Source: AC-32 sp035518635 (lineage in GTDB: Bacteria > Actinomycetota > Thermoleophilia > Gaiellales > Gaiellaceae). Taken from it: 64,000 nt of DNA. Below, piece after piece: positions 8,111 through 16,704 of the stretch; within the stretch, counting starts at the first letter, position 1; each line of letters starts with the position of its first letter. Made by a program: the position numbers and the translations under genes. The stretch lies in the NCBI GenBank assembly GCA_035518635.1, contig DATIXI010000020.1, positions 49,630-113,629 on the forward strand, written 5' to 3'. The notes below the pieces were generated by a model. It was not told the origin of the DNA and did no database searches. It worked only from the letters and a program-made list of their open reading frames with translations.

Positions 8111-8947
8111 CTACCCGTACCCGAGCTCGTCCATCAACTCACCTGCCTCGGCCTCGACGTCGGCCGCCTGCTCCGGGGTCAGGTTGCGCTCCCAGCGCCC
8201 GACCGACTCGCCGTGCATGTCCGAGAGCGCCCGGCCCAGGAGGACCGGGTCTGCGCCGATATGCACCGCGAGCGCCTCGGAGGCCAGGGCTGCGTCGGCC
8301 GCCAGATCCTCGTAGCGGACGGTGACGGTGCTCTCCGGGGCGGCGCGCGCCGCCGTCACGTAGCTTCGCCAGGCCCAGCCCGCGCGTCTCGCCTCGCTCG
8401 CAGCGTCGAACTCGGCGACGCGCCCGGGCTCGACCCAGAAACGGGCATGGCCGCCGTAGGGCGCGCCCACGTCGTCCTGGCCGGAGCGGTCGGTCGCGAG
8501 CCAGCCCTTCTGGAGCAGTGATGCGGCGACGTCGCGCGGATCGCGAACCATGTGCACGACCGCGGCCTGCGGGTAGGCGCGGACCGCGGCGGCGAGCACG
8601 AACGCCGTCTCGGGCGACTGCTCGATGGCCCGGAGATAGCGGACGAGCCCGTAACGCCTGACGGTCTCGAGCGTCCGGCGGAGCTCGGCGGCAACCTCCC
8701 CCTCGGGGCGCGAGGCGAGTTGCGGGATCGCCGCCTTCCAGGGCGCGAGCTCGCCGAGGTCCGCGAACCCGGGCACGCGGCCGATCGAGCCCGCCACGAA
8801 CGTCGTGCCTGACCGGGGCGACCCGAGCACGAACACGGGCCGCTCCGCGACCGCACCGAAGTCTCCGCCGCTCTGCCTCCGCGCACGCGCGAGCACGCGC
8901 GCGACGGCGCCGCCGTAGAGACGCAGGGTTCCGGAAGGCGCTGCCAA
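8111..8947 (-). CDS. sulfotransferase family protein
   Basis: Second sulfotransferase, 278 residues. PAPS 5' loop is VFVLGSPRSGTTFVAGSIG (about 38-56) and the 3' site is AAVVHMVRDPRDVAASLLQKGW (begins about 129). The protein is only distantly related to its neighbour, so they likely act on different acceptors or positions. TTG start at 8947; 12 nt downstream of the amidotransferase stop on the same strand. Context with glycosyltransferase and RmlC-like genes suggests sulfation of a surface glycan or glycolipid (inference). Confidence 0.88.
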   Translation of the reverse strand: MAAPSGTLRLYGGAVARVLARARRQSGGDFGAVAERPVFVLGSPRSGTTFVAGSIGRVPGFADLGELAPWKAAIPQLASRPEGEVAAELRRTLETVRRYGLVRYLRAIEQSPETAFVLAAAVRAYPQAAVVHMVRDPRDVAASLLQKGWLATDRSGQDDVGAPYGGHARFWVEPGRVAEFDAASEARRAGWAWRSYVTAARAAPESTVTVRYEDLAADAALASEALAVHIGADPVLLGRALSDMHGESVGRWERNLTPEQAADVEAEAGELMDELGYG

Positions 8948-8959
8948 CGGCGCCGAAGC

Positions 8960-9664
8960 CTAGCCGCGCCGGTACTCGCGGGCCGCGGCGACGAGCGCCT
9001 CGAACAGGCGCTGGTCCTGGCCCTCCTCGGGGTGCCAGAGCACGCCGAGCGCGAACGTCCGCTCCGGGTCCTCGATCGCCTCGAGCGTCCCGTCTTCCGC
9101 CCAGGCGGCCTCCTGCAGGCCGTCGCCGAGCCGCCCGAAGCCCTGGTGGTGGTGCGACTTGACGGGCGCGCGCTCGCCGAGGAGCCCCGCGAGCCGCGTC
9201 CCCGGGACGAGCGAGACGTCGTGGTCGGAAAACGTGCCAGCAATCTCCTTGTGCTTCTCGTGGCCGACGAGCTCCGGAAGGTGCTGGAGAAGGTCGCCGC
9301 CGAGCGCAACGTTCATGACCTGGCTCCCGCGACAGACGGCGAGCACCGGAAGATCGCGTGCGAGTGCGGCGCCGAGCAGCGCGAGCTCGCCCTTGTCGCG
9401 CTCCGGGTTGACGCCGTTCGTCTGGGGGTGAGCCTGCTGCCCGTACGTGTCCGGATCGAGATCGGGCCCGCCGGAGAAGATCAGCCCGTGGACCGCGTCG
9501 ATCGTCTCCTCGATGTCCTCCTCGCCCGGCGGCACGAGCAGCGGGCAGCCTCCTGCGCGCTTGACGGCGCTCACGTACGCGGAGGGGACGAGCGCCGACT
9601 CCACGTTCCAGGCACCGAAGCTCGCGTTCGTGACGTAGGTCGTGATCCCGACGATGGGCTTCAT
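8960..9664 (-). CDS. gamma-glutamyl-gamma-aminobutyrate hydrolase family (class I GATase-like)
   Basis: Peptidase C26/PuuD-type protein of 234 residues that hydrolyses gamma-glutamyl amide bonds. The nucleophile elbow is LAVCRGSQ (Cys111) and the His-Glu pair is LWHPEEGQ (His211, Glu213); FSGGPDLDPDTYG and SHHHQGFGRLG are also family motifs. Natural substrate unknown (gamma-Glu-GABA or gamma-Glu-polyamine in characterised members). First gene of the minus-strand group with the two sulfotransferases. Confidence 0.9.
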   Translation of the reverse strand: MKPIVGITTYVTNASFGAWNVESALVPSAYVSAVKRAGGCPLLVPPGEEDIEETIDAVHGLIFSGGPDLDPDTYGQQAHPQTNGVNPERDKGELALLGAALARDLPVLAVCRGSQVMNVALGGDLLQHLPELVGHEKHKEIAGTFSDHDVSLVPGTRLAGLLGERAPVKSHHHQGFGRLGDGLQEAAWAEDGTLEAIEDPERTFALGVLWHPEEGQDQRLFEALVAAAREYRRG

Positions 9665-9726
9665 CCTCTGTAGTTAAGCGCTTTCGGCGGCCCTGGCGCG
9701 CGGCGTGTCCTGCGATCATCCGCCCG

Positions 9727-10629
9727 GTGAGCGCAGGAACGCGGATCGGGCTCGTCGGCTGCGGGCGCTGGGGCTCGCTCATCCTGCGCGACCTCCGCGC
9801 GCTCGGCTGCGACGTCACGGCCGTCGCCCGCTCTCCCGAGAGCACGGCCGCCGCCGAGCAGGGCGGCGCCGCCGGAGTCGTCGCGTCGCAGGCGGAGCTG
9901 CCGGAGGTCGACGGGATGGTGATCGCGACGCCGGTCTCGACGCACGCGTTCGTCGCGGAGGAGGCTCTGCAGCGAGGCGTGCCGGTCTTCGTCGAGAAGC
10001 CGCTCACGAACGATCCCGAGACCGCGGAGCGGCTCGCCGCCGAGCACGGCGACCGCCTGTTCGTGATGGACAAGTGGCGCTACCACCCGGGCGTCGAGGA
10101 GCTCGGGGCGATCGCCCGGTCGGAGGAGCTCGGCCGCGTGATCGGGCTGCGCACGACGCGTATCGGCCGCGAGCGGCCGCGGGACGTCGACCCGGTGTGG
10201 GTGCTGGCGCCGCACGACCTGTCGATCGCGCTCGAGATCCTCGGCGGGCTCATGCAGCCCCGCAGCGCCGCGGCCGACTCGGTCGACGGCCGTGCGCTCG
10301 GCCTCTACGGCCTGCTCGGCGAGAGCCCGTGGCACGTACTCGAGGTCTCGGGCCGTGCCGATGAGCGGAGGCGCGAGATCGTCCTGGCCTGCGAGGGCGG
10401 GCTGGCCGTCCTCCCCGAGAGCTACAGCGAGGGCGTGCGGATCGTGCGGGGCGACGGCACGGACGACGCGCTTCGGCCGCTGTCGAGCGAGCTGCCGCTG
10501 CTCCGTGAGCTGCGAGCGTTCGTCGACCACCTCGGCGGCGGCCCTCCGCCGCGGAGCAGCGCGGCAGAAGGGGCGGCCGTCGTCCGCTCGATCTCCCGGC
10601 TGCGACAGCTCGCGGGGCTGCCGTCGTGA
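9727..10629 (+). CDS. Gfo/Idh/MocA family oxidoreductase
   Basis: NAD(P)-dependent sugar-type dehydrogenase of 300 residues. Rossmann start RIGLVGCGRWGSLILRDL (residues 6-23), then MVIATPVSTHAF and the catalytic-Lys motif PVFVEKPLTND, with a second Lys in MDKWRYHPG. Such enzymes commonly make sugar precursors of polysaccharides. The stop overlaps the start of the glycosyltransferase (GTGA), so the two are co-translated, supporting a role in glycan synthesis. Confidence 0.9.
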   Translation: MSAGTRIGLVGCGRWGSLILRDLRALGCDVTAVARSPESTAAAEQGGAAGVVASQAELPEVDGMVIATPVSTHAFVAEEALQRGVPVFVEKPLTNDPETAERLAAEHGDRLFVMDKWRYHPGVEELGAIARSEELGRVIGLRTTRIGRERPRDVDPVWVLAPHDLSIALEILGGLMQPRSAAADSVDGRALGLYGLLGESPWHVLEVSGRADERRREIVLACEGGLAVLPESYSEGVRIVRGDGTDDALRPLSSELPLLRELRAFVDHLGGGPPPRSSAAEGAAVVRSISRLRQLAGLPS

Positions 10630-11720
10630 CGCTCGCGGCGACCGTCCTCGTCCCGACCCATGACCACGGGCCGACGCTGTCGCGCTCGGTGCGGAGCGCG
10701 CTGGCCCAGACGGTCGAGGACCTCGAGGTGCTCGTCGTCGGCGACGGCGCGCCCGACATCACGCGCGAGCTGATGGCGGAGCTGGCCGCCGCCGACGAGC
10801 GCGTCCGCTACTTCGACAACCCGAAGGGCCCGCGCCACGGCGAGCTCCACCGCCACGCCGCCCTTCAGGAGGCCTGCGGCGAGATCGTCTGCTACCTCTG
10901 CGACGACGACCTCTGGCTCGCGGACCACGTCGAGCGGATGCGCGCGCTTCTCGCAGGGCACGACTTCGCGTACGCGCTCCCGTTCTGGATCGATCCGGAG
11001 GGCGAGATCCACTGCCTGCGGGTCGATCTGCGGCTGCCGTACTTCCGCGAGATGTTCCTCGGCGGCGAGAACCGGATCCCGCTCTCCTGCGGGGCGCATA
11101 CGCTCGCGCTCTACCGGCGGCTGCCGGCCGGCTGGCGGACGACGCCGAACGGAACCTTCACTGACCTCTACATGTGGCAGCAGATCCTCTCCGTTCCAGG
11201 GTGCCGGACGGCGGGCGGCTCCGAGCCGACCGTGCTCCACTTCCCGAGCCCGGAACGGGTCGGCTGGAGCGAGGATGAGCGGCTGGGAGAGCTCGACCGC
11301 TGGACGGCGCGCCTCCAGGAGCCCGGCTTTCGCGCCGAGCTGGCCCGGCGGGTGCTCACGGCAACCGCCGCAGACGCTGCCGCGCTCGAGGTCGACCTCG
11401 GACGGGCGCGGGCCTGGGGGGCCGCCGCCGAGGCAGGCCGGCAGCAGGCGGAGAAGAGGGCCGACGAGCTCGACCGCGACCTTCAGGCGGTCGCGTCGTC
11501 TGCCACCTGGCGGCTGCGTGCGCGGCTCGCCGGGCTGCCCGGGGTTGGCCCGCTGCTCAGAGCGGCTGCGAAGGCGCTAGCCGCTCGAGCAGCTCCCGAA
11601 GCGGCGGGCTCTGCGCGTCCCGCTCCGACACCTGAGCCGAGCCGCACGGCCACGGGATCTCCAGCTCCGGGTCCGCCCAGTGACAGCCGAGCTCGTCCTC
11701 GGAATCCCAGTACTCACTGA
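10626..11720 (+). CDS. glycosyltransferase family 2 protein
   Basis: GT-A fold glycosyltransferase. N-terminal ATVLVPTHDHGPTLSRSVRS and VLVVGDGAPD are GT2 hallmarks; the metal/nucleotide site is CDDDLWLADH (about residues 92-101). The last third (from about 245) is an Ala/Arg-rich coiled-coil-like region and low-complexity tail. The final 164 nt run antisense across the 3' end of the convergent RmlC-like gene, and that part of the tail (rich in Pro, Ala, Ser) looks like non-selected sequence; the functional protein may end near residue 310. Confidence 0.85.
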   Translation: MTLAATVLVPTHDHGPTLSRSVRSALAQTVEDLEVLVVGDGAPDITRELMAELAAADERVRYFDNPKGPRHGELHRHAALQEACGEIVCYLCDDDLWLADHVERMRALLAGHDFAYALPFWIDPEGEIHCLRVDLRLPYFREMFLGGENRIPLSCGAHTLALYRRLPAGWRTTPNGTFTDLYMWQQILSVPGCRTAGGSEPTVLHFPSPERVGWSEDERLGELDRWTARLQEPGFRAELARRVLTATAADAAALEVDLGRARAWGAAAEAGRQQAEKRADELDRDLQAVASSATWRLRARLAGLPGVGPLLRAAAKALAARAAPEAAGSARPAPTPEPSRTATGSPAPGPPSDSRARPRNPSTH

Positions 11721-12096
11721 CCGCGTACACGTGCAGCGAGGGCTCGTGGAAGTAGAAGCCGTGCGCGACACCGTGTGGGATCACGAGCGCGGCCGGGCGC
11801 TCGCCGTCCAGGTCGACGACCGCGGCCACGCCCTCGGTCGGCGATCCTCGCCGCAGGTCGCGCAGGCCGACGGACGCGCGGCCGAAGGGAACGGTCAGGT
11901 AGTCGTCGTGCCGGATGTGGACGTGGACGCCCCGGAGCACCCCGGCCCGGGAGCGGACCGCGTTCCACTGCACCGGGACGACCCCGGTCTCCCACTCCAG
12001 GCGGTAGAGCTCGACGAACACGCCGCGCTCGTCGTCGTGCGCCTCGAGCGGCACCAGCGACGTCCCGACGGGCAGGGTCGTTGCGGGAGCGCTCAC
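11557..12096 (-). CDS. dTDP-4-dehydrorhamnose 3,5-epimerase-like protein
   Basis: RmlC-type cupin of 179 residues. Hallmarks: HDDERGVFVELYRLEW, WNAVRSRAGVLRGVHVH (catalytic His region), IPHGVAHGFYFHE and the C-terminal DPELEIPWP...SERDAQSPPL. The family epimerises nucleotide-linked 4-keto sugars during deoxysugar synthesis; with no rmlA, B or D nearby, the exact substrate is uncertain. Conservation to the very end shows that this gene, not the overlapping GT tail, owns the shared 164 nt. Confidence 0.87.
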   Translation of the reverse strand: MSAPATTLPVGTSLVPLEAHDDERGVFVELYRLEWETGVVPVQWNAVRSRAGVLRGVHVHIRHDDYLTVPFGRASVGLRDLRRGSPTEGVAAVVDLDGERPAALVIPHGVAHGFYFHEPSLHVYAVSEYWDSEDELGCHWADPELEIPWPCGSAQVSERDAQSPPLRELLERLAPSQPL

Positions 12097-12117
12097 GGAG
12101 TCGTATTGAATCGTGTC

Positions 12118-12480
12118 TCAGCCGAGCGCGCGGACAGCATCCTCGAGCTCGACACAGACCGCGTCCGCGACGTACACCGTCCACGGGTGCGCCCACGCTC
12201 CCTCCGTGTAGGCGACGACCCGCTTCCCGACCGCGTGCGCGTGCCAGGCCTCCATCGCGGTGCCCTCGTCCGGCTGAGTGAATGCGGCGAGCACCACGTC
12301 GCACGACTCGATGTCGGCGAGGTCGCCCTCGACGATCTCCTGCTCGTGCCCCTCGGTCCGCCCGCGGAAGTCGCGCCTGAAGGGGTCGACCGGCTCGAAG
12401 CCCTGCTCCCGCAGGAGCTCCGCCGCCCGGCGGCGGTACTCGTCGGCGGGCGGCGGCCCGGCGAGGTAGACGCGCTTCAC
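12118..12480 (-). CDS. nucleoside 2-deoxyribosyltransferase-like protein
   Basis: Protein of 120 residues with Rossmann-like fold. It opens KRVYLAGPP, then FEPVDPFRRDFRG, VEGDLADIESCDVVLAAF and a conserved DEGTAMEAWHAHAVGKRVVAY, where the Glu of GTAMEAW is the usual nucleophile position of deoxyribosyltransferases. GTG start at 12480 is inside a longer open frame and is chosen by homology. Only 18 bp separate it from the divergent queF, so they share a control region. A nucleotide salvage or hydrolysis role is likely but not proven. Confidence 0.82.
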   Translation of the reverse strand: MKRVYLAGPPPADEYRRRAAELLREQGFEPVDPFRRDFRGRTEGHEQEIVEGDLADIESCDVVLAAFTQPDEGTAMEAWHAHAVGKRVVAYTEGAWAHPWTVYVADAVCVELEDAVRALG

Positions 12481-12498
12481 GCGCGTACAGTACGCGCC

Positions 12499-12876
12499 AT
12501 GGAACCGCCCTCGACCGGGTTCGTCGCGCTCGGCCACGCGGGCTCGGAGCACTACGCCGGGCTGGAGACGTTCCCCAACCCCGGCGTCGAGCACGTGGAG
12601 ATGCAGAGCGACGAGCTCGCCGCGATCTGCCCGGTCACGAGCCAGCCCGACCTCTACATCGCGACGATCGAGTACTGGCCGGAGGCGCTCTGCCTCGAGT
12701 CGAAGTCGCTCAAGCTCTACCTCGCAGGCTTCCGCAACGAGGGCGCGTTCTGCGAGGCGCTCGCCGTGAAGATCCGCGTCGACGTGGCCGCCGCGCTCGA
12801 GCTCCCGGCGGAGAGGGTCCGCGTGACGCTCGAGCAGAAGGCGCGCGGCGGGATCACGATCACCGCCAGCACCTGA
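12499..12876 (+). CDS. queF: preQ1 synthase / NADPH-dependent 7-cyano-7-deazaguanine reductase QueF
   Basis: Reduces preQ0 to preQ1 in queuosine synthesis. The protein is the short unimodular type (125 residues). Cys44 in AAICPVTSQPD forms the thioimide, Asp51 is the acid, and ESKSLKLYL (Glu68) is the QueF substrate-binding motif. ATG 12499 is chosen because upstream in-frame sequence is antisense to the neighbouring gene. No other queuosine genes are in the window. The 18-bp spacer leaves no room for a preQ1 riboswitch. Confidence 0.93.
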   Translation: MEPPSTGFVALGHAGSEHYAGLETFPNPGVEHVEMQSDELAAICPVTSQPDLYIATIEYWPEALCLESKSLKLYLAGFRNEGAFCEALAVKIRVDVAAALELPAERVRVTLEQKARGGITITAST

Positions 12877-12884
12877 CGGGCGCG

Positions 12885-13742
12885 GTGCACGTCGAGCGGC
12901 ACGCCGACGCGGACTCGTTCCTCGCGCGCGCGGGCACGTTTCTGCTCGAGCGCGAGGCCGAGCACAACCTGATCCTCGGGCTCGCCGGCCGCCTCCGCGG
13001 CGATTCGCGCCTCTACGGCGCAGAGCCCTACCTCGCCGTGGCGCTCGACGGCGACCGGGTCGTCGCGGCCGCGCTCCGCACGCCGCCACACAACTTCGTT
13101 CTCTCGGAGGTGGACGACGTGGGCGCGCTCGAGCCGCTCGCCGAGGACGTGGGCGCCGTCTTCGAGAGCCTCCCCGGCGCGCTCGGCCCGTCGGCGGCGA
13201 TCGCCCGGTTCGCGGCGATCTGGGTAGCGCGGACGGGGGCAACCGGCCACATCGCGATCCGCGAGCGCAGCTACCGGGCCGAGGAAGCGCACCTCCCGGA
13301 GGGAGTCGCGGGCGAGATGCGGCCGTACCGCGAGGGCGATCGCGAGCTGGTGCTGGCCTGGATGGACGCGTTCGTGGCCGAGGCGCTGCCGAGCGCGCCT
13401 CCCGAGGACTCGGCGGCCTGGCTCGAGCGGCGGCTGGCGGAGCCCGAGGGCGGAGTCACGATCTGGGAGGACGGCGGCCCCGTGTCGGTCGGGAGCTTCG
13501 GCGGGCTCACGCCGAACGGGATCCGCGTCGGCCCGATCTACACGCCCCCCGAGCTGCGACGCCGCGGCTACGCGACCGCGCTCACGGCCGAGATCACGCG
13601 GATGCTGCTCGACCGCGGGCGCCGGTTCTGCTTCCTCTTCACCGATCTCGCCAACCCGACCTCGAACTCGATCTACCAGCGCATCGGCTACCGGCCGGTG
13701 ACCGATGTCGACCAGTGGGAGTTTGCTGCCGCTGGCCGCTAG
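12885..13742 (+). CDS. GNAT family N-acetyltransferase
   Basis: Protein of 285 residues. The C-terminal half is a GNAT domain: RVGPIYTPPELRRRGYATAL is the acetyl-CoA-binding motif A (about 207-226), followed by FLFTDLANPTSNSIYQRIGYRPV, the motif B end. The N-terminal 140 residues form a second degenerate GNAT-like module (EHNLILGLAGRL). Acceptor unknown. GTG start 8 nt after queF, so likely co-transcribed. Confidence 0.87.
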   Translation: MHVERHADADSFLARAGTFLLEREAEHNLILGLAGRLRGDSRLYGAEPYLAVALDGDRVVAAALRTPPHNFVLSEVDDVGALEPLAEDVGAVFESLPGALGPSAAIARFAAIWVARTGATGHIAIRERSYRAEEAHLPEGVAGEMRPYREGDRELVLAWMDAFVAEALPSAPPEDSAAWLERRLAEPEGGVTIWEDGGPVSVGSFGGLTPNGIRVGPIYTPPELRRRGYATALTAEITRMLLDRGRRFCFLFTDLANPTSNSIYQRIGYRPVTDVDQWEFAAAGR

Positions 13743-13745
13743 CCG

Positions 13746-15752
13746 CTAGGCGGCGGTCGCGGGCTGCTGCCCGTTATTGAGCAGCTCGCGCCAGTGCTCG
13801 AGCAGGCCGTGGACGCTCGCCGCGCCGACGAGCGGCTCGTCCGGGAGCGGCAGCTCGTCCGGGTAGAGGAGGAACGGCCGCGTCTGAGGGCCGCCCAGGC
13901 CGCCGTGGAACGAGATCAGCTCCTCGAACGCGCAGCCCTCGTCGAGCTCGGGGTCGTAGAAGCTCCCGATCATGATGTCGGCCACGTGCGGGAAGCCGTC
14001 CGTGCGGAGCAGGTGCCGCCCGGCGTTGGGCGAGAAGTGCGCGAGCGGGTCCTCGCCCTCGACGCGGTCATCCGCGAGATAGCGCGTCCCGTTCGCACCG
14101 AGCGCCACGGCGCCGTGCTGCGAGGAGCGGACGAGCAGCCAGCCGATGTGCGGATGCTCCCGCAGCGCCTTCAGAAGCCCCGGGTGCCGTTCCTCAATCT
14201 CCTCCATCGTGAGCCGCCGCGGCTCCTCCATCAGGTAGACGAGCCCGAGGTTCCCGGATCCGAGGACGACGAGGTGCTTGTCGCTGACGTCGTTCTTCGG
14301 GCGTTTTTTCGACGTGTCCTGGCCGGTCGCCTCTCCAACCGCGAGGCCGACCATCGCGTGCTGCTCGTCGCCGCCGGACCAGCTGCCGAGCGTCTCGAAG
14401 TTGCCGGATCGCTGGACGAGCTCCTCGAGGGTGTAGCCGTTGCGCTGCTTGAACGTCGCGCCCTGGGTCTGGCCGTGGTCGGAGAGGACGACGATCTCGT
14501 ACGGCCTGGGCGCGTAGCGGCGCGCGCGATCGATCCGGGCGAACTGCTGGTCGAGCTTCCGCAGCGCCTCGAGCGTGTCCGAGCGCTCGAGCCCGGAGTG
14601 ATGCGCGACCTCGTCGTAGCTGGAGAACGTCGCGTACACGGCGGGGCAACCGCGCATCATGTCCGTGAGGACGCCGTAGACGATCAGGTCACGGACGACG
14701 ACGCACATCGCGGCACGCATGAACGGGTAGATGCCACCTCGGTGGCCACGGGGCTGCACGTCTCGGCGAACGGCGCGTAGCGCGGCGGTCCACTCGAGGA
14801 TCACCTCCCACGTGAAGAGGACGAGCACTCGCGTCACGTTGAAGCCGTTGGCGAAGAAGGCGCGGTAGCCCGGGTTCGCCTTCTTCTCGGCCTCCATCCG
14901 GCTCACCGTGAGGATCACCTCGTCCGCCTCGCCCGAGAGCAGGTTGCCGCGGCTCGCGCCGCCGTTCCTCAGCAGGCCGCGCCCGCTGGAGTGCTCCCGC
15001 TCGATCTCGGCGCAGTCGCCAGGCGCGGAGCAGGCCCGCACCGTCTTCGTCTCCTTGTCCACCCAGCGGAAGGCCGGGATGTCCTCGTTCGAGCCGAGCA
15101 GGATCCCGGCCTGGCTCGCGCCGGTCTGGGAGGAGAGGTCCGGCTCCCACTCCGCGAGCCGGTGCGTGTCCTCCTTCAGCCAGCGCGCCATCGTCGGCGC
15201 GTTGCCGTCGCGCATCGCCCGCTGGATCACCGGCAGCGCGAGCCCGTCGATCTCGAGAAAGACGATCCCGGGAGCGTCGGTCTCGATCCGGCCGCCGGTC
15301 CGGCGCGCGATCCGCTGGATCACCCGCAGCGTGTACGTGTCGTCGTCGTTCGCTCCGGTCACGACGTCGATGACGACGGTGACGGCGGCGGCCACGAGCG
15401 CGGTCAGCAGCGCCAACCCGAAGCTGTCGACGTGGATCGAGCTCGAGAGCACGCTCTCGGCGAGCATGAGCATGCCGGCGTCGAGGAAGAGCACGATCAG
15501 GAAGCCGAGCAGGAGCATGAACGGCAGCTTCAGCGCGGCCACGATCGGCGGCAGCACGGCGTTCAGGATCGCGATGAACAGGGCCACCGCAAGCGCGCCC
15601 CAGAAGTTGTCGACCGTGACGCCCGGAACGATCGCCGCGGCGACCAGTAGCGCGAGCGCCGAGCTGATCCAGGCGATCAGCACGCGGAACGGCTTGAGCC
15701 GGGGTCGCTCCGGCTGCCACGAGACCCGCTCGCCGTGGGGCGTCTCCGTCAC
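13746..15752 (-). CDS. holin-like (YvlD/PF04020-type) membrane domain fused to alkaline-phosphatase-superfamily phosphodiesterase
   Basis: Protein of 668 residues. Residues about 20-130 form four membrane segments with the PF04020-like pattern (IVPGVTVDNFWGALAVALF, NAVLPPIVAALKLPF). The rest is an alkaline-phosphatase-like hydrolase: IVFLEIDGLALPVIQRAM with metal Asp, GNAPTMARWL with candidate nucleophile Thr, ATFSSYDEVAHHSG, IVVLSDHGQTQGATF and a distal FHGGLGG. It therefore looks like a membrane-anchored nucleotide pyrophosphatase/phosphodiesterase. GTG 15752 has a GGGGGAG Shine-Dalgarno; a much longer open frame upstream is antisense noise. Confidence 0.83.
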   Translation of the reverse strand: MTETPHGERVSWQPERPRLKPFRVLIAWISSALALLVAAAIVPGVTVDNFWGALAVALFIAILNAVLPPIVAALKLPFMLLLGFLIVLFLDAGMLMLAESVLSSSIHVDSFGLALLTALVAAAVTVVIDVVTGANDDDTYTLRVIQRIARRTGGRIETDAPGIVFLEIDGLALPVIQRAMRDGNAPTMARWLKEDTHRLAEWEPDLSSQTGASQAGILLGSNEDIPAFRWVDKETKTVRACSAPGDCAEIEREHSSGRGLLRNGGASRGNLLSGEADEVILTVSRMEAEKKANPGYRAFFANGFNVTRVLVLFTWEVILEWTAALRAVRRDVQPRGHRGGIYPFMRAAMCVVVRDLIVYGVLTDMMRGCPAVYATFSSYDEVAHHSGLERSDTLEALRKLDQQFARIDRARRYAPRPYEIVVLSDHGQTQGATFKQRNGYTLEELVQRSGNFETLGSWSGGDEQHAMVGLAVGEATGQDTSKKRPKNDVSDKHLVVLGSGNLGLVYLMEEPRRLTMEEIEERHPGLLKALREHPHIGWLLVRSSQHGAVALGANGTRYLADDRVEGEDPLAHFSPNAGRHLLRTDGFPHVADIMIGSFYDPELDEGCAFEELISFHGGLGGPQTRPFLLYPDELPLPDEPLVGAASVHGLLEHWRELLNNGQQPATAA

Positions 15753-15799
15753 GTCGCTCCCCCTTTCGTCGTGGTCGTGTTGGCGGCGCGCGGCGGAGT

Positions 15800-16687
15800 C
15801 TAGGCCAGTCTCGCGTCCGGTTCTGGCCTCTCGAGCGCCGCTCCGCCGAGCTCGCCCGCGCCCTCGCGCGCCTTCGAGATCGCGAACGCACCGCCCATGG
15901 CCAGCAGCATCCCCGCCACGGCGACGAACTTGTGCCACCTCGGGTCGCTGAGGCGCTCGTCGAAGAGCAGGATCCCGAACAGCACCGAGACGATCGGGTT
16001 GAACGTCGAGACGGTTGCGACCGACGTGGCGAGGAAGCCCTCGCTCAGGGAGACCTGCTGCAGGACGAAGGCCGCGATGCCTGTGACGGCCATCCCGTAG
16101 AACTCCCAGCTCGAGAGAACGGCCGTGACGCTGCTGTCGAGAAGCTCGAGCGTCGGCTTCGCGAGGCACGCCGAAGTTCCGAACAGGATTCCGGCGACGA
16201 CCCCGAACAGCGCGGCACGCCGCGAGTGCTCGCTGTTGCGGCCGAGCAGGAGGAGCACCCCGCTCGCGAGCGCGACCAGGGCGAGGGCCACGGCCCACTC
16301 GCCGTTGGACGCGTTGTCCTTGCCGCCGGCCGGATCGCCGAAGACGGCGTACAGCGCGAGGCCCGCGACGACGACCACCGCGCCCACGATCTCGCGCCGG
16401 CCGACCTGCTGCGCGGTCACGAGGACGCCGAGGGGCAGGGCGAACACGATGGTCGTCACCAGGAGGGGCTGGACGATCGAGACGCGCCCGTGATCGAGTG
16501 CGATCGCCTGCGCCGCGTAGCCGGCGAGGAGGACGGCCGTCCCGCCCAGCCACCACCAGCTCCGCGCGAGCTTCAGGAACGAGCGGAGGCTCTCGGCGGC
16601 GAGCCCGAGGTCGAGCGCGCCTCGCTGCTGGAACGTGGCCGCGACCGCGAACAGGAACGCGGCAACGAGGGCGAGCACCGTGGCCAC
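15800..16687 (-). CDS. DMT-superfamily (EamA/NIPA-like) transporter
   Basis: Integral membrane protein of 295 residues with nine to ten hydrophobic helices in two repeated halves: ATVLALVAAFLFAVAATFQQ near the N-terminus and SAVGLLFGTSAC-like segment FGVVAGILFGTSACLAKPTL in the middle. Pattern matches drug/metabolite transporters of the EamA or magnesium-transporter NIPA type; substrate unknown. Start GTG 16687 by length and hydrophobic profile. Next on the minus strand after the AI-2E gene, 17 nt apart. Confidence 0.82.
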   Translation of the reverse strand: MATVLALVAAFLFAVAATFQQRGALDLGLAAESLRSFLKLARSWWWLGGTAVLLAGYAAQAIALDHGRVSIVQPLLVTTIVFALPLGVLVTAQQVGRREIVGAVVVVAGLALYAVFGDPAGGKDNASNGEWAVALALVALASGVLLLLGRNSEHSRRAALFGVVAGILFGTSACLAKPTLELLDSSVTAVLSSWEFYGMAVTGIAAFVLQQVSLSEGFLATSVATVSTFNPIVSVLFGILLFDERLSDPRWHKFVAVAGMLLAMGGAFAISKAREGAGELGGAALERPEPDARLA

Positions 16688-16704
16688 TCGGCGCCGCCCT
16701 CGCC

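Noticed and set aside
11680..12498. Upstream extension of the queF frame
   Set aside because: It is the antisense shadow of the deoxyribosyltransferase-like and RmlC-like genes; QueF homologues begin at the ATG at 12499.
15753..16556. Upstream extension of the phosphodiesterase frame by 268 codons
   Set aside because: Arg/Pro-rich sequence antisense in composition and overlapping the conserved DMT transporter on the same strand; a good ribosome-binding site supports GTG 15752.
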